Positions 1-7,134 are shown, numbered from the stretch's first letter. The stretch is 64,000 bases of DNA from Paludibacteraceae bacterium (GCA_024401435.1 JAKSLB010000007.1:1-64000); one strand, 5' to 3'. Translations and numbers: made by a program. The notes: a model not told the origin generated them from the sequence alone.

Positions 1-65
1 TTGGTAACGAAAGTTATAGTGGTACGATAAGCCGCAGGTGCTGGGTTCAAGTCCCAGGTTCCCAA
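1..65 (+). tRNA. 3' exon of an intron-split tRNA (anticodon NAU, Met or Ile)
   Basis: Bases 27-65 give the 3' side of the anticodon loop (ATAA), anticodon stem, a 5-base variable loop, a perfect T-arm (CTGGG, TTCAAGT, CCCAG), the 3' acceptor strand GTTCCCA and discriminator A65. Bases 1-26 are the tail of a group I intron: TATAGTGGTACG before the exon matches TATAGTGGTAAG at the end of the complete intron at 3422. If the intron sits after position 34, as in the other tRNA, the anticodon ends in AU, so the tRNA is Met(CAU) or Ile(UAU). The 5' exon lies outside the window. CCA is not encoded. Confidence 0.75.
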
Positions 66-107
66 TATGTTACCATTGGGAATCAATTAACAATCATAAA
101 TAATTTG

Positions 108-593
108 ATGAAAGTTGTCGTAACAAAGAGAGCATTCAATTCCTTTGTGATTGATGTTCCAAGCAAAATTGAAAAACTATTCAAAGTAGTTTCCAAAAAG
201 ATGGACAACGATGTTGTCCTAGAATTTACCAAAGAAAACTTGAATACATTCTTTGACATCGTTGAGGAAGATTACATCGTTTACAAGCAAATCCGTAGAC
301 AAGTACCATACGAAGTGATGGTTGAAAAAAGTCTAGCGGATTTCTTTTTAAACTACGATGAGGATGAATTAAAGAAACACCTAAATGAAATAGGTCTAGT
401 AAAGAAAATCCTAGAAAAATCTTTTGACAGATATGAAGGAAATAATGATGGATTGTTCTTCGTATACAAGATAGATTCAAAAAGTTATAAGAAACTCATT
501 AAAATAATTTCATCATATTCCTTTAATGATTTTGTTGAAGATGATAATGAAAGGCTTTACAAGTTTTTTGATTCTTTTAATTTTTATTCTTGA
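108..593 (+). CDS. Hypothetical protein, 161 aa
   Basis: I do not recognise this protein. It is acidic and soluble, with alternating Lys/Glu-rich helices, no signal peptide and no membrane segment. The ATG at 108 follows ATAAATAATTTG, which resembles a T4-type late box placed directly before the start codon; the TTG three bases earlier is less likely. It lies between a split tRNA and a homing endonuclease gene, in a region of recent insertions. Confidence 0.6.
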   Translation: MKVVVTKRAFNSFVIDVPSKIEKLFKVVSKKMDNDVVLEFTKENLNTFFDIVEEDYIVYKQIRRQVPYEVMVEKSLADFFLNYDEDELKKHLNEIGLVKKILEKSFDRYEGNNDGLFFVYKIDSKSYKKLIKIISSYSFNDFVEDDNERLYKFFDSFNFYS

Positions 594-621
594 CTCCAAT
601 ATGCAAAAGTCCGCTAAATGC

Positions 622-633
622 AATACATAATGT
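622..633 (+). promoter_or_regulatory. Late-type box AATACATAATGT next to start codon
   Basis: AATACATAATGT directly abuts the ATG of the HNH gene. The same 12 bases precede the ATG at 4479 and, on the minus strand, the ATG at 34392. It looks like a variant of the TATATATAA late box. Confidence 0.5.
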
Positions 634-1341
634 ATGGATTACAAAACCATATATTATGATATAATAGAAAAAGCAAAAGATGAAGTCAAATGCGGTAAAC
701 GAATCGTAGGTTATTTTGAAACACATCATATTGTTCCAAAATCGTTTGGTGGTGGAAATAACAAGGAAAACCTTGTAAAACTTACCGCAAGGGAACATTT
801 CATTTGTCATTGGCTACTTGTGAAAATGTGTCCAAAAGGCACTATTGAAAGAAATAAAATGCTCTTTGCGTTGTGGAGAATGAGAGAATCTGGGAGTATG
901 CACCATAGATATGTGAATTCTAGAGTATATGAAAAATTAAGGGTGGAATTTTCAAATGCGATTGGTGATGTGATGAAGATAAAACAAAAGGGAGAAAAGA
1001 ATTCTCAATTCGGTAAGAAATGGTATACTAACAGAGATACTGGAGAAAGTAAACCCTTTAAAACACCACCTAGTGAAAAATGGGTTTTAGGAAGAAATAA
1101 GTTCAAAGGCGAATATTGTGTTTGTAGAAATTTAACCGCTAACTATATAAAAAAGAAAAATGATGTTAGAGATAGAACTTTAATTGCTTGGAATGAATTT
1201 GTTAAAAGCGGATATAAATCAATACATAAATTCAATGTAGATAGATATCCTTCAATAAACCTTCACAAGTGGTTTAGAGAATACATTCCAGAGTATAAAG
1301 AACATAAAAAGAATTTGACTACTTTTGAAAAAAATTATTGA
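634..1341 (+). CDS. HNH homing endonuclease, 235 aa
   Basis: The N-terminal third contains a typical phage HNH module: THHIVPKSFGGGNNKENLV followed by LTAREHFICHWLL (residues about 30-65), with the paired histidines and the asparagine expected of the beta-beta-alpha metal site. The C-terminal part is basic and probably binds DNA. It should nick or cut a target site and promote its own spread. It is free-standing, between an unknown gene and the tRNA cluster. Its TGA stop overlaps the -35 box of the tRNA promoter, so the insertion has been fitted tightly into place. Start: ATG with the repeated AATACATAATGT box immediately upstream. Confidence 0.85.
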   Translation: MDYKTIYYDIIEKAKDEVKCGKRIVGYFETHHIVPKSFGGGNNKENLVKLTAREHFICHWLLVKMCPKGTIERNKMLFALWRMRESGSMHHRYVNSRVYEKLRVEFSNAIGDVMKIKQKGEKNSQFGKKWYTNRDTGESKPFKTPPSEKWVLGRNKFKGEYCVCRNLTANYIKKKNDVRDRTLIAWNEFVKSGYKSIHKFNVDRYPSINLHKWFREYIPEYKEHKKNLTTFEKNY

Positions 1342-1366
1342 CAAAAAATTGAAAAATTTATATATT
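1338..1366 (+). promoter_or_regulatory. Promoter TTGACA-17-TATATT for tRNA-Gln/tRNA-Ser
   Basis: TTGACA at 1338-1343, a 17-base spacer and TATATT at 1361-1366. tRNA-Gln starts 29 bases downstream. Same geometry as six other promoters in the window. Confidence 0.8.
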
Positions 1367-1381
1367 TAAATGTGTTGAAAG

Positions 1382-1479
1382 AGAAGTGCCTAATTGGGGT
1401 ATAGCCAAGTGGTAAGGCAGGGGCCTTTGAAGCCTTCATTGCGTTGGTTCAAATCCAGCTACCCCAATTAGGCACTTCT
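1382..1479 (+). repeat. 20-bp perfect inverted repeat enclosing tRNA-Gln
   Basis: Bases 1382-1401 (AGAAGTGCCTAATTGGGGTA) are exactly complementary to 1460-1479. The 7-bp acceptor stem is thus extended by a further 13 bp in the precursor. The downstream arm ends in a T-run, so it may serve as both a processing stem and a terminator. The core AAGTGCC-N-AATT recurs in the stem at 34411-34499. Confidence 0.85.
1395..1467 (+). tRNA. tRNA-Gln (UUG)
   Basis: Complete 73-base cloverleaf. Acceptor TGGGGTA/TACCCCA, D-stem GCC/GGC, anticodon stem GGGGC/GCCTT with loop CTTTGAA (anticodon TTG), T-arm GTTGG/CCAGC with loop TTCAAAT, discriminator A. CCA is not encoded. Confidence 0.95.
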
Positions 1480-1497
1480 TTTTGTGAAAAAAAGATT

Positions 1498-1580
1498 GGA
1501 GGATTAGGCTAATTGGTAAGTCAGTGGTCTTGAAAACCACCGTGAGCAATCACTTACAGGTTCAAGTCCTGTATCCTCCG
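1498..1580 (+). tRNA. tRNA-Ser (UGA)
   Basis: Complete 83-base class II tRNA. Acceptor GGAGGAT/ATCCTCC, anticodon stem GTGGT/ACCAC with TGA in the loop, long variable arm GTGA-GCAA-TCAC, T-arm ACAGG/CCTGT, discriminator G as normal for serine. It is probably co-transcribed with tRNA-Gln from the promoter at 1338. Confidence 0.95.
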
Positions 1581-1615
1581 CTTTTTTCTTTTTTGTTTTT
1601 GTTTGTTCTTTCAAT

Positions 1616-2403
1616 GGGTGTGTACTTTTACACAAATAATTAGCTGAATTCTTTTTATAGATATGATTTTTCACATAAAATATAATGAAATTGTCATATA
1701 TAATATGTGGAAAATGAGTTTATTTGTAAATTTTGTGGTAAAATTTGTAAGAATGCAAATTCATTACGCACTCATGAGAGAATGTGTAAGTTCAATCCTA
1801 ATCATCAAGAATCTTATTTCGTTAAATATAATCACGAAAGGGGTGCTTGGAATAAGGGGTTAACAAAAGAAACTGATATTCGTTTGAAAAAATTTGGAGA
1901 AACTTTATCAAATGGATATAAAACAGGTAGAATAGTAAATGCAAACAAGGGTAGACATCATACTATTGAAGAAAAGAAAAATTTGTCAGAAAAAAGAAAA
2001 AAGTTTTTAATGGAAAACCCTGATAAAGTTCCTTATTAACCATCATTCAAAGGGTGATAGCTACCCAGAAAAATATTTTAAAGAGATTTTAGAAAAAGAG
2101 AACATTGAATATATTCAAAATTTTCACCAAAGTGGTTATTTTCTTGATTTTGCTTTTATTGAAAAGAAACTATATTTAGAAATTGATGGAGAACAACACT
2201 ATGTTGATAAGAGAATAGTTGAACATGATAAGGTTAGAACTAAAAAACTATTAAATGATGGATGGATTTGTGTTGAAAGAATAAGATGGAGCGAATATAA
2301 AAAAATGAATGATGATGAACGAAAAGCATATTTGAAGTTGATATTTGAAAAAATAAAATAATGTATATTTTAATTGTTGTGAGTTCAAGTCTCGCCACAC
2401 CCA
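1616..2403 (+). pseudogene. Broken tRNA gene interrupted by a homing endonuclease
   Basis: Bases 2379-2403 form a clean tRNA 3' end: T-stem GTGAG/CTCGC with loop TTCAAGT, acceptor strand CACACCC and discriminator A. The complementary acceptor strand GGGTGTG lies at 1616-1622, on the far side of the endonuclease gene. The bases after 1622 do not fold into a D-arm or anticodon arm, and no group I intron core is present between the endonuclease stop (2361) and the T-arm. I read it as a tRNA gene destroyed by insertion or deletion; the 5' pairing could be chance. Confidence 0.5.
1707..2361 (+). pseudogene. Homing endonuclease with Zn finger and DUF559/Vsr-like nuclease, frameshifted
   Basis: The first part (1707-2039) starts with a C2H2-like finger (CKFCGKICKNANSLRTHERMC) and a NUMOD3-like basic region (AWNKGLTKETD, KGRHHTIEEKKNLSEKRKK). 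It ends at TAA 2037-2039. In the next frame, from about 2035 to 2361, the protein continues (NHHSKGDSYPEKYFKEIL, then FLDFAFIEKKLYLEIDGEQH and WICVERIRW). This is the catalytic core of the DUF559/Vsr-like nucleases, with the E-x-D-G-x-x-H signature. A single missing base at about 2035 explains the break. Either it is dead, or the two halves are joined by +1 slippage or remain separate. It is surrounded by tRNA remnants, the usual landing site of such elements. Confidence 0.75.
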
Positions 2404-2702
2404 TTACATTTTTTAACCAATGGTTCTTCAATTATTTCCAATAAAAGTTGAATGGTGTGAAACATCCATTAAAGTCCGTCCTACTACGAATGTAGAAGAA
2501 ATTTTTCATTTGTTTGTTCTTGAATAAACAAATGCGTAGATGTTATACGATAAGAGCATGATAGGGTCGCACCCTATATATTAGTCTTTTGTGTGTAGTA
2601 ACTTACCATTCTGCACTTGGTTTAGGGAAATTATAAACATATAACCATCAAATGGATTGTGTCTCCTATATGAAGAAGAATCTTAAAAGGTAAGCATCAA
2701 CA
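2404..2702 (+). other. Intergenic stretch with hairpins, no gene
   Basis: About 300 bases without a credible reading frame. It contains a 9-bp hairpin (CATTTGTTT/AAACAAATG, about 2507-2535) and ATAGGG-TCGCA-CCCTAT further on. It could be a non-coding RNA or intron debris. I see no complete tRNA in it. Confidence 0.4.
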
Positions 2703-2753
2703 TAGACTGGTAGCCCAACTGGCAGAGGCATGGGACTTAAATAGACGCTTTTA

Positions 2754-2761
2754 TATAAATA
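2754..2761 (+). promoter_or_regulatory. T4-type late box TATAAATA before intron HNH gene
   Basis: TATAAATA, the exact T4 late consensus, lies four bases before the ATG at 2766. T4 intron endonucleases are likewise expressed from their own late promoters inside the intron. Confidence 0.6.
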
Positions 2762-2765
2762 CTAT

Positions 2766-3311
2766 ATGAAAGAAACATTTAACGATGAAGATTTTATAAG
2801 TATTGTTAAAAGCTGTCAAACTATGGCACAAGCAGCCAAAATGTGTGGAATGGCGTTTGGTACATTTAAACGAAGAGCGTTAAAACTTGGAGTTTATGTT
2901 ACTAATCAAGGTGGAAAAGGAATACATGATGATTATGTACGAAAAGACCACATTGAAACATCTGAAATACTTTCTGGCAAATATCCAGGTTATCCAACAT
3001 TTAAGTTAAAAATTAGATTGTTGAATGAAGGATATTTTGAAGATAAATGTTCTATATGCGGTTGGAATAAGAAAGCTGATGGTATGGAAAGGACTCCTTG
3101 TGAGTTAGACCATATTAACGGCAATCCAACCGACCATAGATTAGAAAATCTTCGCTTGATTTGTCCTAATTGTCATAGTTTAACACCAACCTATAGATTT
3201 AGGCGTGGAAAGTCAAATGAGGCACAAGGTAGGAAACTCCTTGATGCGATGAAATCAAATTCGGTGAACCCTTTGGACAATGGCAACGCCGAGCCAAGCA
3301 AGAATGAATAA
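2766..3311 (+). CDS. Intron-encoded HNH homing endonuclease, 181 aa
   Basis: An N-terminal helix-turn-helix-like segment (AQAAKMCGMAFGTFKRRALKLGV) precedes a zinc-ribbon HNH domain: CSICGWN, then CELDHINGNPTDHRLENLRLIC and PNCH. The four cysteines and the D-H...N...H arrangement are intact. It should cut intron-less tRNA alleles and drive intron homing. The ATG lies 28 bases after the 5' splice site with a T4-type late box in between. The C-terminal 30 residues (from about KSNEAQG) are encoded by sequence that also forms the ribozyme P1-Q elements, so that tail is probably shaped by RNA constraints rather than protein function. Confidence 0.9.
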   Translation: MKETFNDEDFISIVKSCQTMAQAAKMCGMAFGTFKRRALKLGVYVTNQGGKGIHDDYVRKDHIETSEILSGKYPGYPTFKLKIRLLNEGYFEDKCSICGWNKKADGMERTPCELDHINGNPTDHRLENLRLICPNCHSLTPTYRFRRGKSNEAQGRKLLDAMKSNSVNPLDNGNAEPSKNE

Positions 3312-3548
3312 TTCTTGAAGGTGTAGAGACTTGATGGTTTCCTCCTAAAACAAAAAGTTATGGAGAAGGCAAAGTCCAGACTACAAACAACGAAAGTTGG
3401 TAGTGAAAACTATAGTGGTAAGAAAATCCTTTCAGTGAGGGTTCAAATCCCTCTCAGTCTATTAATTACATAAAACAAATATCAAATTGTAAGTTTTATA
3501 GATATAATGAAAAAATTGATTTGTTCTATGAGTGTTAAATTTGAAATG

Positions 3549-3580
3549 AGGGCACATACAATAAGTATGTGCCCTTTTTT
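3549..3580 (+). terminator. Rho-independent terminator
   Basis: 11-bp stem AGGGCACATAC/GTATGTGCCCT with loop AATAA and a T-run. It ends transcription of the tRNA/intron unit. Confidence 0.9.
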
Positions 3581-3592
3581 ATATTTAGTTAT

Positions 3593-3994
3593 ATGAAGTT
3601 ATCAATATTATGTAATGTTATTTTTGCAATCACATTGAATGTATTCATTGTGTTTGTTGATATGCCTTTGATTATGGCATCCGTATTGAATGTCCTACTA
3701 ATGACTATAATGTTCGTTTTCTACGAATTGAAGTTGTTTAATGCTACACATAAATGCGAATATAATGGTTGTCATTATGATTTTTTCTTCATTAGCAACA
3801 CCGATACAGTCCGTTTTATTCCGTTAAATACTATTGAAACGAATGACCTATATATGACTTTGAGTGATAACGGCATAGAAAATCTTGATGGGTGTGCTAT
3901 GAAGTTTTCAATGATAGATTCAATGAACAATTACAAGATTGAATTGAAGAAAGGTAACAAGGTCATTTGGAATAATTGGGATAATTTGAAATAA
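3593..3994 (+). CDS. Small membrane protein, 133 aa
   Basis: The start at ATG 3593 is chosen because the upstream in-frame start lies inside the terminator. Two adjacent hydrophobic segments (about residues 3-22 and 25-45: LSILCNVIFAITLNVFIVFV and MASVLNVLLMTIMFVFY) form a membrane hairpin. The remaining 85 residues are polar and probably cytoplasmic. No family recognised. An inner-membrane role such as superinfection exclusion or lysis control is possible but unproven. Confidence 0.65.
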   Translation: MKLSILCNVIFAITLNVFIVFVDMPLIMASVLNVLLMTIMFVFYELKLFNATHKCEYNGCHYDFFFISNTDTVRFIPLNTIETNDLYMTLSDNGIENLDGCAMKFSMIDSMNNYKIELKKGNKVIWNNWDNLK

Positions 3995-4007
3995 TTTGGA
4001 GTTTGAT

Positions 4008-4475
4008 ATGAAAGATTTTGAAAATGAATATAAAATGCTATGTGAAAAGTCTGTAAACAAGTCAATTTTTCTTGAAGATTACAAGAGCGTTGATATTGGA
4101 TTGAGAACTATGTTTGAGGATATAAAGGACCATAAATCAATTTCAAGGGAAGAATTTGTATTCTATATGAATAGCATTGTGAATTGTGCAAAAAGTCAAG
4201 ACAAGAAGGCGAACAATCTAGAATCAATATTTGATACTATAAGCATAATAGACAACACATTCTATGAACTTGAAGAACTTGTTGCTATGTGTCTAATATA
4301 CAAGGCTACTGGTCTTGATGAAGAAACCATAAAGAATGAATATTACTATATAGTTGAATGGGGATTGTATAATAGTGATGAATTGAATGTACAAATTGTT
4401 GTCAACGATGTAGAATTCAAGATTCACGATGTAGGTGAATGGTATGACTATCTTCTGGTGTTGAAAAATACATAA
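4008..4475 (+). CDS. Hypothetical acidic protein, 155 aa
   Basis: The ATG at 4008 is preceded by TTTGGAG, a plausible ribosome binding site, and lies 13 bases after the previous stop, so it is probably translated from the same message. The protein is soluble, helical and acidic. No recognised domain. It is followed three bases later by the tagged protein at 4479. Confidence 0.6.
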   Translation: MKDFENEYKMLCEKSVNKSIFLEDYKSVDIGLRTMFEDIKDHKSISREEFVFYMNSIVNCAKSQDKKANNLESIFDTISIIDNTFYELEELVAMCLIYKATGLDEETIKNEYYYIVEWGLYNSDELNVQIVVNDVEFKIHDVGEWYDYLLVLKNT

Positions 4476-4478
4476 TGT
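4467..4478 (+). promoter_or_regulatory. Late-type box AATACATAATGT next to start codon
   Basis: Identical 12-mer to those at 622 and 34393 (minus strand), directly abutting the ATG. Confidence 0.5.
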
Positions 4479-4889
4479 ATGAAGAAAGTATTACTTACAG
4501 AAAAGGAATATGATATTGTTAGCAATGTATTGAATGAGGGTACAACCTCCATTATGTCTAAAGAAGAGGTTGAACTATGGAATTCAAAGTGCGATAAGAA
4601 TTTCAAGATTTATACGGCAAATGAGTTGTTCAATGAATTGCGTAAGATTTGTGATTGCAAGACTTCTATTGAGGAATATGTAATAAGGCAATCCATATTG
4701 TATGCTATGGAAGAACCATATAAGTATAACAAGTATTTCTCATATGCAAACCTTGGTGATGACTATGACAATCTATTCTATATCAACCACGAAGGTGGTG
4801 AGGAATATATGTTTACGAAGGTTGATGAACATTTTGCCGATTTTTGTAGAGATGAACTTGAAAAGGAAGATTCCCATTTTCTAGTATAA
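4479..4889 (+). CDS. Protein with N-terminal cargo tag, 136 aa
   Basis: Residues 1-20 read MKKVLLTEKEYDIVSNVLNE, one of eight copies of the same segment in this window. The end LNE matches the L/I-x-E cleavage site of T4-type prohead proteases, and such a protease is encoded at 11884. After the tag comes an acidic domain of about 115 residues of unknown function. By analogy with T4 internal proteins, which have short N-terminal capsid-targeting sequences removed by gp21, I infer a head-packaged protein. Start: ATG directly after the AATACATAATGT box. Confidence 0.65.
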   Translation: MKKVLLTEKEYDIVSNVLNEGTTSIMSKEEVELWNSKCDKNFKIYTANELFNELRKICDCKTSIEEYVIRQSILYAMEEPYKYNKYFSYANLGDDYDNLFYINHEGGEEYMFTKVDEHFADFCRDELEKEDSHFLV

Positions 4890-4914
4890 AAATTATTCTA
4901 TGTGGTTCATAGAA

Positions 4915-4944
4915 AGTCATCCACATTTAGTGGATGGCTTTTTA
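4915..4944 (+). terminator. Rho-independent terminator
   Basis: Stem AGTCATCCAC/GTGGATGGCTT with loop ATTTA, followed by a T-run. Confidence 0.85.
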
Positions 4945-4955
4945 TATTTAGAGAT

Positions 4956-5654
4956 ATGGAGAATCACTACAAATATTATACCGACCCCAAAAATCCAATG
5001 AATACAATATATGGTGTAGATGATGAAAGAGATGCCATAGAATGGTTTAAGGTTAATGGAAAGGGAAAAGTCATAAAGACATTATCAGATGATGAAGAAA
5101 AGGCTTTGGAGGAAGCTGGTAGGGAAGCTGAAATACCTGACAAAAATAAGTATGGTCAAAAGTACCATCAAGATTTCATATTGATTGATACTAAAGGGTT
5201 GGAATGGCAGTTTGAGTTTAAGTCGGTAAAGCACTTTAAGACCCATAGGGAAGATGGTTATTTTGTGGATGAGGATTACAATACCATATTCCTAGAATTC
5301 GCCAATGATTATAAGAAAAAGGGTTGGTTGTATTCTTGGGAAATGAAGAATGAAAAGGAGGAATTTGTTAATCCAAACCATATGATGATGTTCCTTGTAA
5401 AGCACAACAAAAGGAAGGCTTATCTATTTGTGCGTACAAAGGAATTGTGTGATGTGTTTTATCAAATATATTGGTATGTTTGGGAACATATACAACACAA
5501 GAGTCCAATTATAAGCAAGCCAAAAGAAAGGTATAGGATATACACAAGAAAATGTTTTTATGACCATAGTCAATTCAATAGTAGAGTGATGTGCGTATCC
5601 GTAAGGGATGTGATAAAGCATTGCAAGACTGCAACATTGAGATATTTAGAATAA
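4956..5654 (+). CDS. Hypothetical protein, paralogue of the one at 6404, 232 aa
   Basis: The start at ATG 4956 lies after the terminator; an earlier in-frame start would be inside it. It shares a block with the protein at 6404: KSVKH, then DGYFVDEDYNTIFLEF here against DGVEGFVAEDYTHLYIEV there, then KKGWLYSWE against KRGWLYDEG. The segment WQFEFKSVKHF could be the E-x-K strand of a PD-(D/E)xK nuclease fold, but an upstream catalytic Asp is not obvious. The pair flanks a metallophosphatase. Confidence 0.6.
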   Translation: MENHYKYYTDPKNPMNTIYGVDDERDAIEWFKVNGKGKVIKTLSDDEEKALEEAGREAEIPDKNKYGQKYHQDFILIDTKGLEWQFEFKSVKHFKTHREDGYFVDEDYNTIFLEFANDYKKKGWLYSWEMKNEKEEFVNPNHMMMFLVKHNKRKAYLFVRTKELCDVFYQIYWYVWEHIQHKSPIISKPKERYRIYTRKCFYDHSQFNSRVMCVSVRDVIKHCKTATLRYLE

Positions 5655-5669
5655 GAATAAGAGGAAGAT

Positions 5670-6401
5670 ATGAACAACAAAGTAGTGGCACAAATTTCTG
5701 ACATCCACATAGGTGGTGAATATAATGGTCAGTTTGATTGCGAAGGCAATTTAAAGAAGGTGGTTAACAAACTAATTGAACTACCTAAACTAGATATGCT
5801 AGTCGTTACTGGTGACCTTTGCGACAATCATAATGAAGAAGAATATATCAAGTGTACACTTATATTGCATAAGCTACATATGTATTTTCCAAATATTGAT
5901 GTCCTATTTGTAGGTGGAAATCACGATGACTACTTCAAGATGTCTATGATGCTTGGAGATTGTGTAGCGGAAGGATATAGCGAAGAACTAAATAGTGTAT
6001 TCTTGAACATCACAGACCCCAAGAATGGATTAACGGATTTTCAAAAGAAATACATTACAAAGCATAAGCCTTTGAATGTATATATGCATTACCCAGTCGG
6101 TTATTGTCCACACAAGTTTATGAATACCGAAGAACACAACATCAAAGACCCTATCGGTCTAGCAAAGTTCTTCGTTGATAATGGGGTTAAGGATGTATTC
6201 TGCGGTCATTACCATACTACCTATGATGGTAAATATGTTGATGGCGTTACACCAAGTGTACATATTTGTCCATCAATTCAAACACAATTGAATCCAAATG
6301 CGGTGTTCTGTGACCCCAATGATAAAAGACCTGGATATTCTATATTGGAGTTCAATGAACTAAATGAGTTGGAAAAAATAAATCATTTTATGGTGGATTA
6401 G
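5670..6401 (+). CDS. Calcineurin-like metallophosphoesterase, 243 aa
   Basis: All signature blocks of the family are present in order: SDIHIGG (about 10-16), GDLCDN (about 48), GNHDD (about 82), an isolated His in YMHYP (about 139), and GHYH (about 175). These residues bind two metal ions. The length and motif set are like CpdA-type cyclic-nucleotide phosphodiesterases, but the substrate cannot be told from sequence. An AGAGGAAG binding site lies 5 bases before the ATG. It sits between two paralogues, with 15 and 2 base gaps, so the three form one operon. Digestion of a defence second messenger is one possible role; DNA or RNA processing is another. Confidence 0.85.
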   Translation: MNNKVVAQISDIHIGGEYNGQFDCEGNLKKVVNKLIELPKLDMLVVTGDLCDNHNEEEYIKCTLILHKLHMYFPNIDVLFVGGNHDDYFKMSMMLGDCVAEGYSEELNSVFLNITDPKNGLTDFQKKYITKHKPLNVYMHYPVGYCPHKFMNTEEHNIKDPIGLAKFFVDNGVKDVFCGHYHTTYDGKYVDGVTPSVHICPSIQTQLNPNAVFCDPNDKRPGYSILEFNELNELEKINHFMVD

Positions 6402-6403
6402 TT

Positions 6404-7087
6404 ATGAGTTCTAATTTTAATTATTGGATTGACAAGAAGAATGAGATGAATGTTTCATCATCCATTATGCTAACCGAGATAGCCAAGACAAAGTGCATTG
6501 AGAAGTTGTCCACCCCAAGTATGTGGGGTCTTGTAACAATCAATGAAAATAGAAAAGACAAGTACAAGGCTTATGACTTGAAGTCTATCAAGAATGGTGT
6601 AGTCACATATCACAACATAAAGTCCGTGAAGCATATATTTAGTGATACAACAAAAAGACAAGATGGTGTTGAAGGATTTGTTGCGGAAGATTATACTCAC
6701 CTATACATTGAAGTTATGAATGATGATGGAAAACGGGGTTGGCTCTATGATGAAGGCGGTGTTGATGAAGTAACAAAACTTTTGTTCTTGGTTTTTTATA
6801 ATGGGAAACTAGCATACCTTTCCATTGAAAATAATCAATTGTTGAAAATTGTTGCACCAATGATTAAAGTGGCAAAGGAACTTCAAGGAACTATAACTGC
6901 AAAGGAATTGCCTTTTAATCCTCATAGACCATATCATCTATTCACTAGATTCACATATAAGGAAAGAGTCAAGACAGGTAGCAAGGATTGTGTTCTTTTT
7001 GTTATTTCGTTGGATGATGTAATCAATAGCGGATACCATTATGAGTTGTTTGATTATGATACTATGGACTTGGTGTTAAAAAATTGA
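6404..7087 (+). CDS. Hypothetical protein, paralogue of the one at 4956, 227 aa
   Basis: It starts two bases after the phosphoesterase stop and is likely translationally coupled to it. It shares the KSVKH...W-L-Y block with the protein at 4956, arranged as IKSVKHIF, EDYTHLYIEV and GKRGWLYDE. Both end in a region containing RPYHLFTRF or RYRIYTRKCF followed by V-I-SLDDVI or VSVRDVI. Function unknown. A duplication around a phosphoesterase suggests a common partner or substrate. Confidence 0.6.
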   Translation: MSSNFNYWIDKKNEMNVSSSIMLTEIAKTKCIEKLSTPSMWGLVTINENRKDKYKAYDLKSIKNGVVTYHNIKSVKHIFSDTTKRQDGVEGFVAEDYTHLYIEVMNDDGKRGWLYDEGGVDEVTKLLFLVFYNGKLAYLSIENNQLLKIVAPMIKVAKELQGTITAKELPFNPHRPYHLFTRFTYKERVKTGSKDCVLFVISLDDVINSGYHYELFDYDTMDLVLKN

Positions 7088-7105
7088 TTTTTTAATCAAT
7101 ATGCC

Positions 7106-7134
7106 TTGACAAACAATATATAAAATATTAAATT
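7106..7134 (+). promoter_or_regulatory. Promoter TTGACA-17-TAAATT
   Basis: TTGACA 7106-7111, 17-base AT-rich spacer, TAAATT 7129-7134. It drives the small gene at 7178 and probably tRNA-Tyr. Confidence 0.75.

Larger units (their letters stand above)
2739..3422 (+). ncRNA. Group I intron in the UAA-anticodon tRNA
   Basis: The intron begins after U34 and ends with G3422. Core elements near the 3' end parallel the Anabaena tRNA-Leu intron as I remember it: a P-like GGTAGGAAACTCC (about 3229), Q-like GGCAACGCCGAGCCAAGC (about 3284), R-like GGTGTAGAGACTTGATGG (about 3319) and S-like GGCAAAGTCC (about 3368). GACT in R pairs with AGTC in S as P7. GAG near 3218 can pair with the exon CTT as P1, with the terminal U-G pair. 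The HNH gene therefore fills an enlarged P1 loop, and its last 30 or so codons overlap the ribozyme core. Confidence 0.85.
2704..3461 (+). tRNA. tRNA with UAA anticodon (Leu), split by a group I intron
   Basis: The 5' exon 2704-2738 gives acceptor AGACTGG, T8, D-stem GCC/GGC and anticodon loop start CTT. The 3' exon 3423-3461 gives AAAA, TCCTT, a T-arm GAGGG/CCCTC with loop TTCAAAT, acceptor TCAGTCT and discriminator A. Spliced, it is 74 bases with anticodon TAA, interrupted after U34 exactly as in cyanobacterial tRNA-Leu(UAA). Oddity: the variable loop is only five bases, while bacterial tRNA-Leu is normally class II with a long variable arm. Pair 27-43 is a T-T mismatch. Confidence 0.8.

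Noticed and set aside
3510..3590. Short reading frame of about 27 codons before the gene at 3593
   Set aside because: It runs through the strong terminator hairpin at 3549-3580 and has no binding site.
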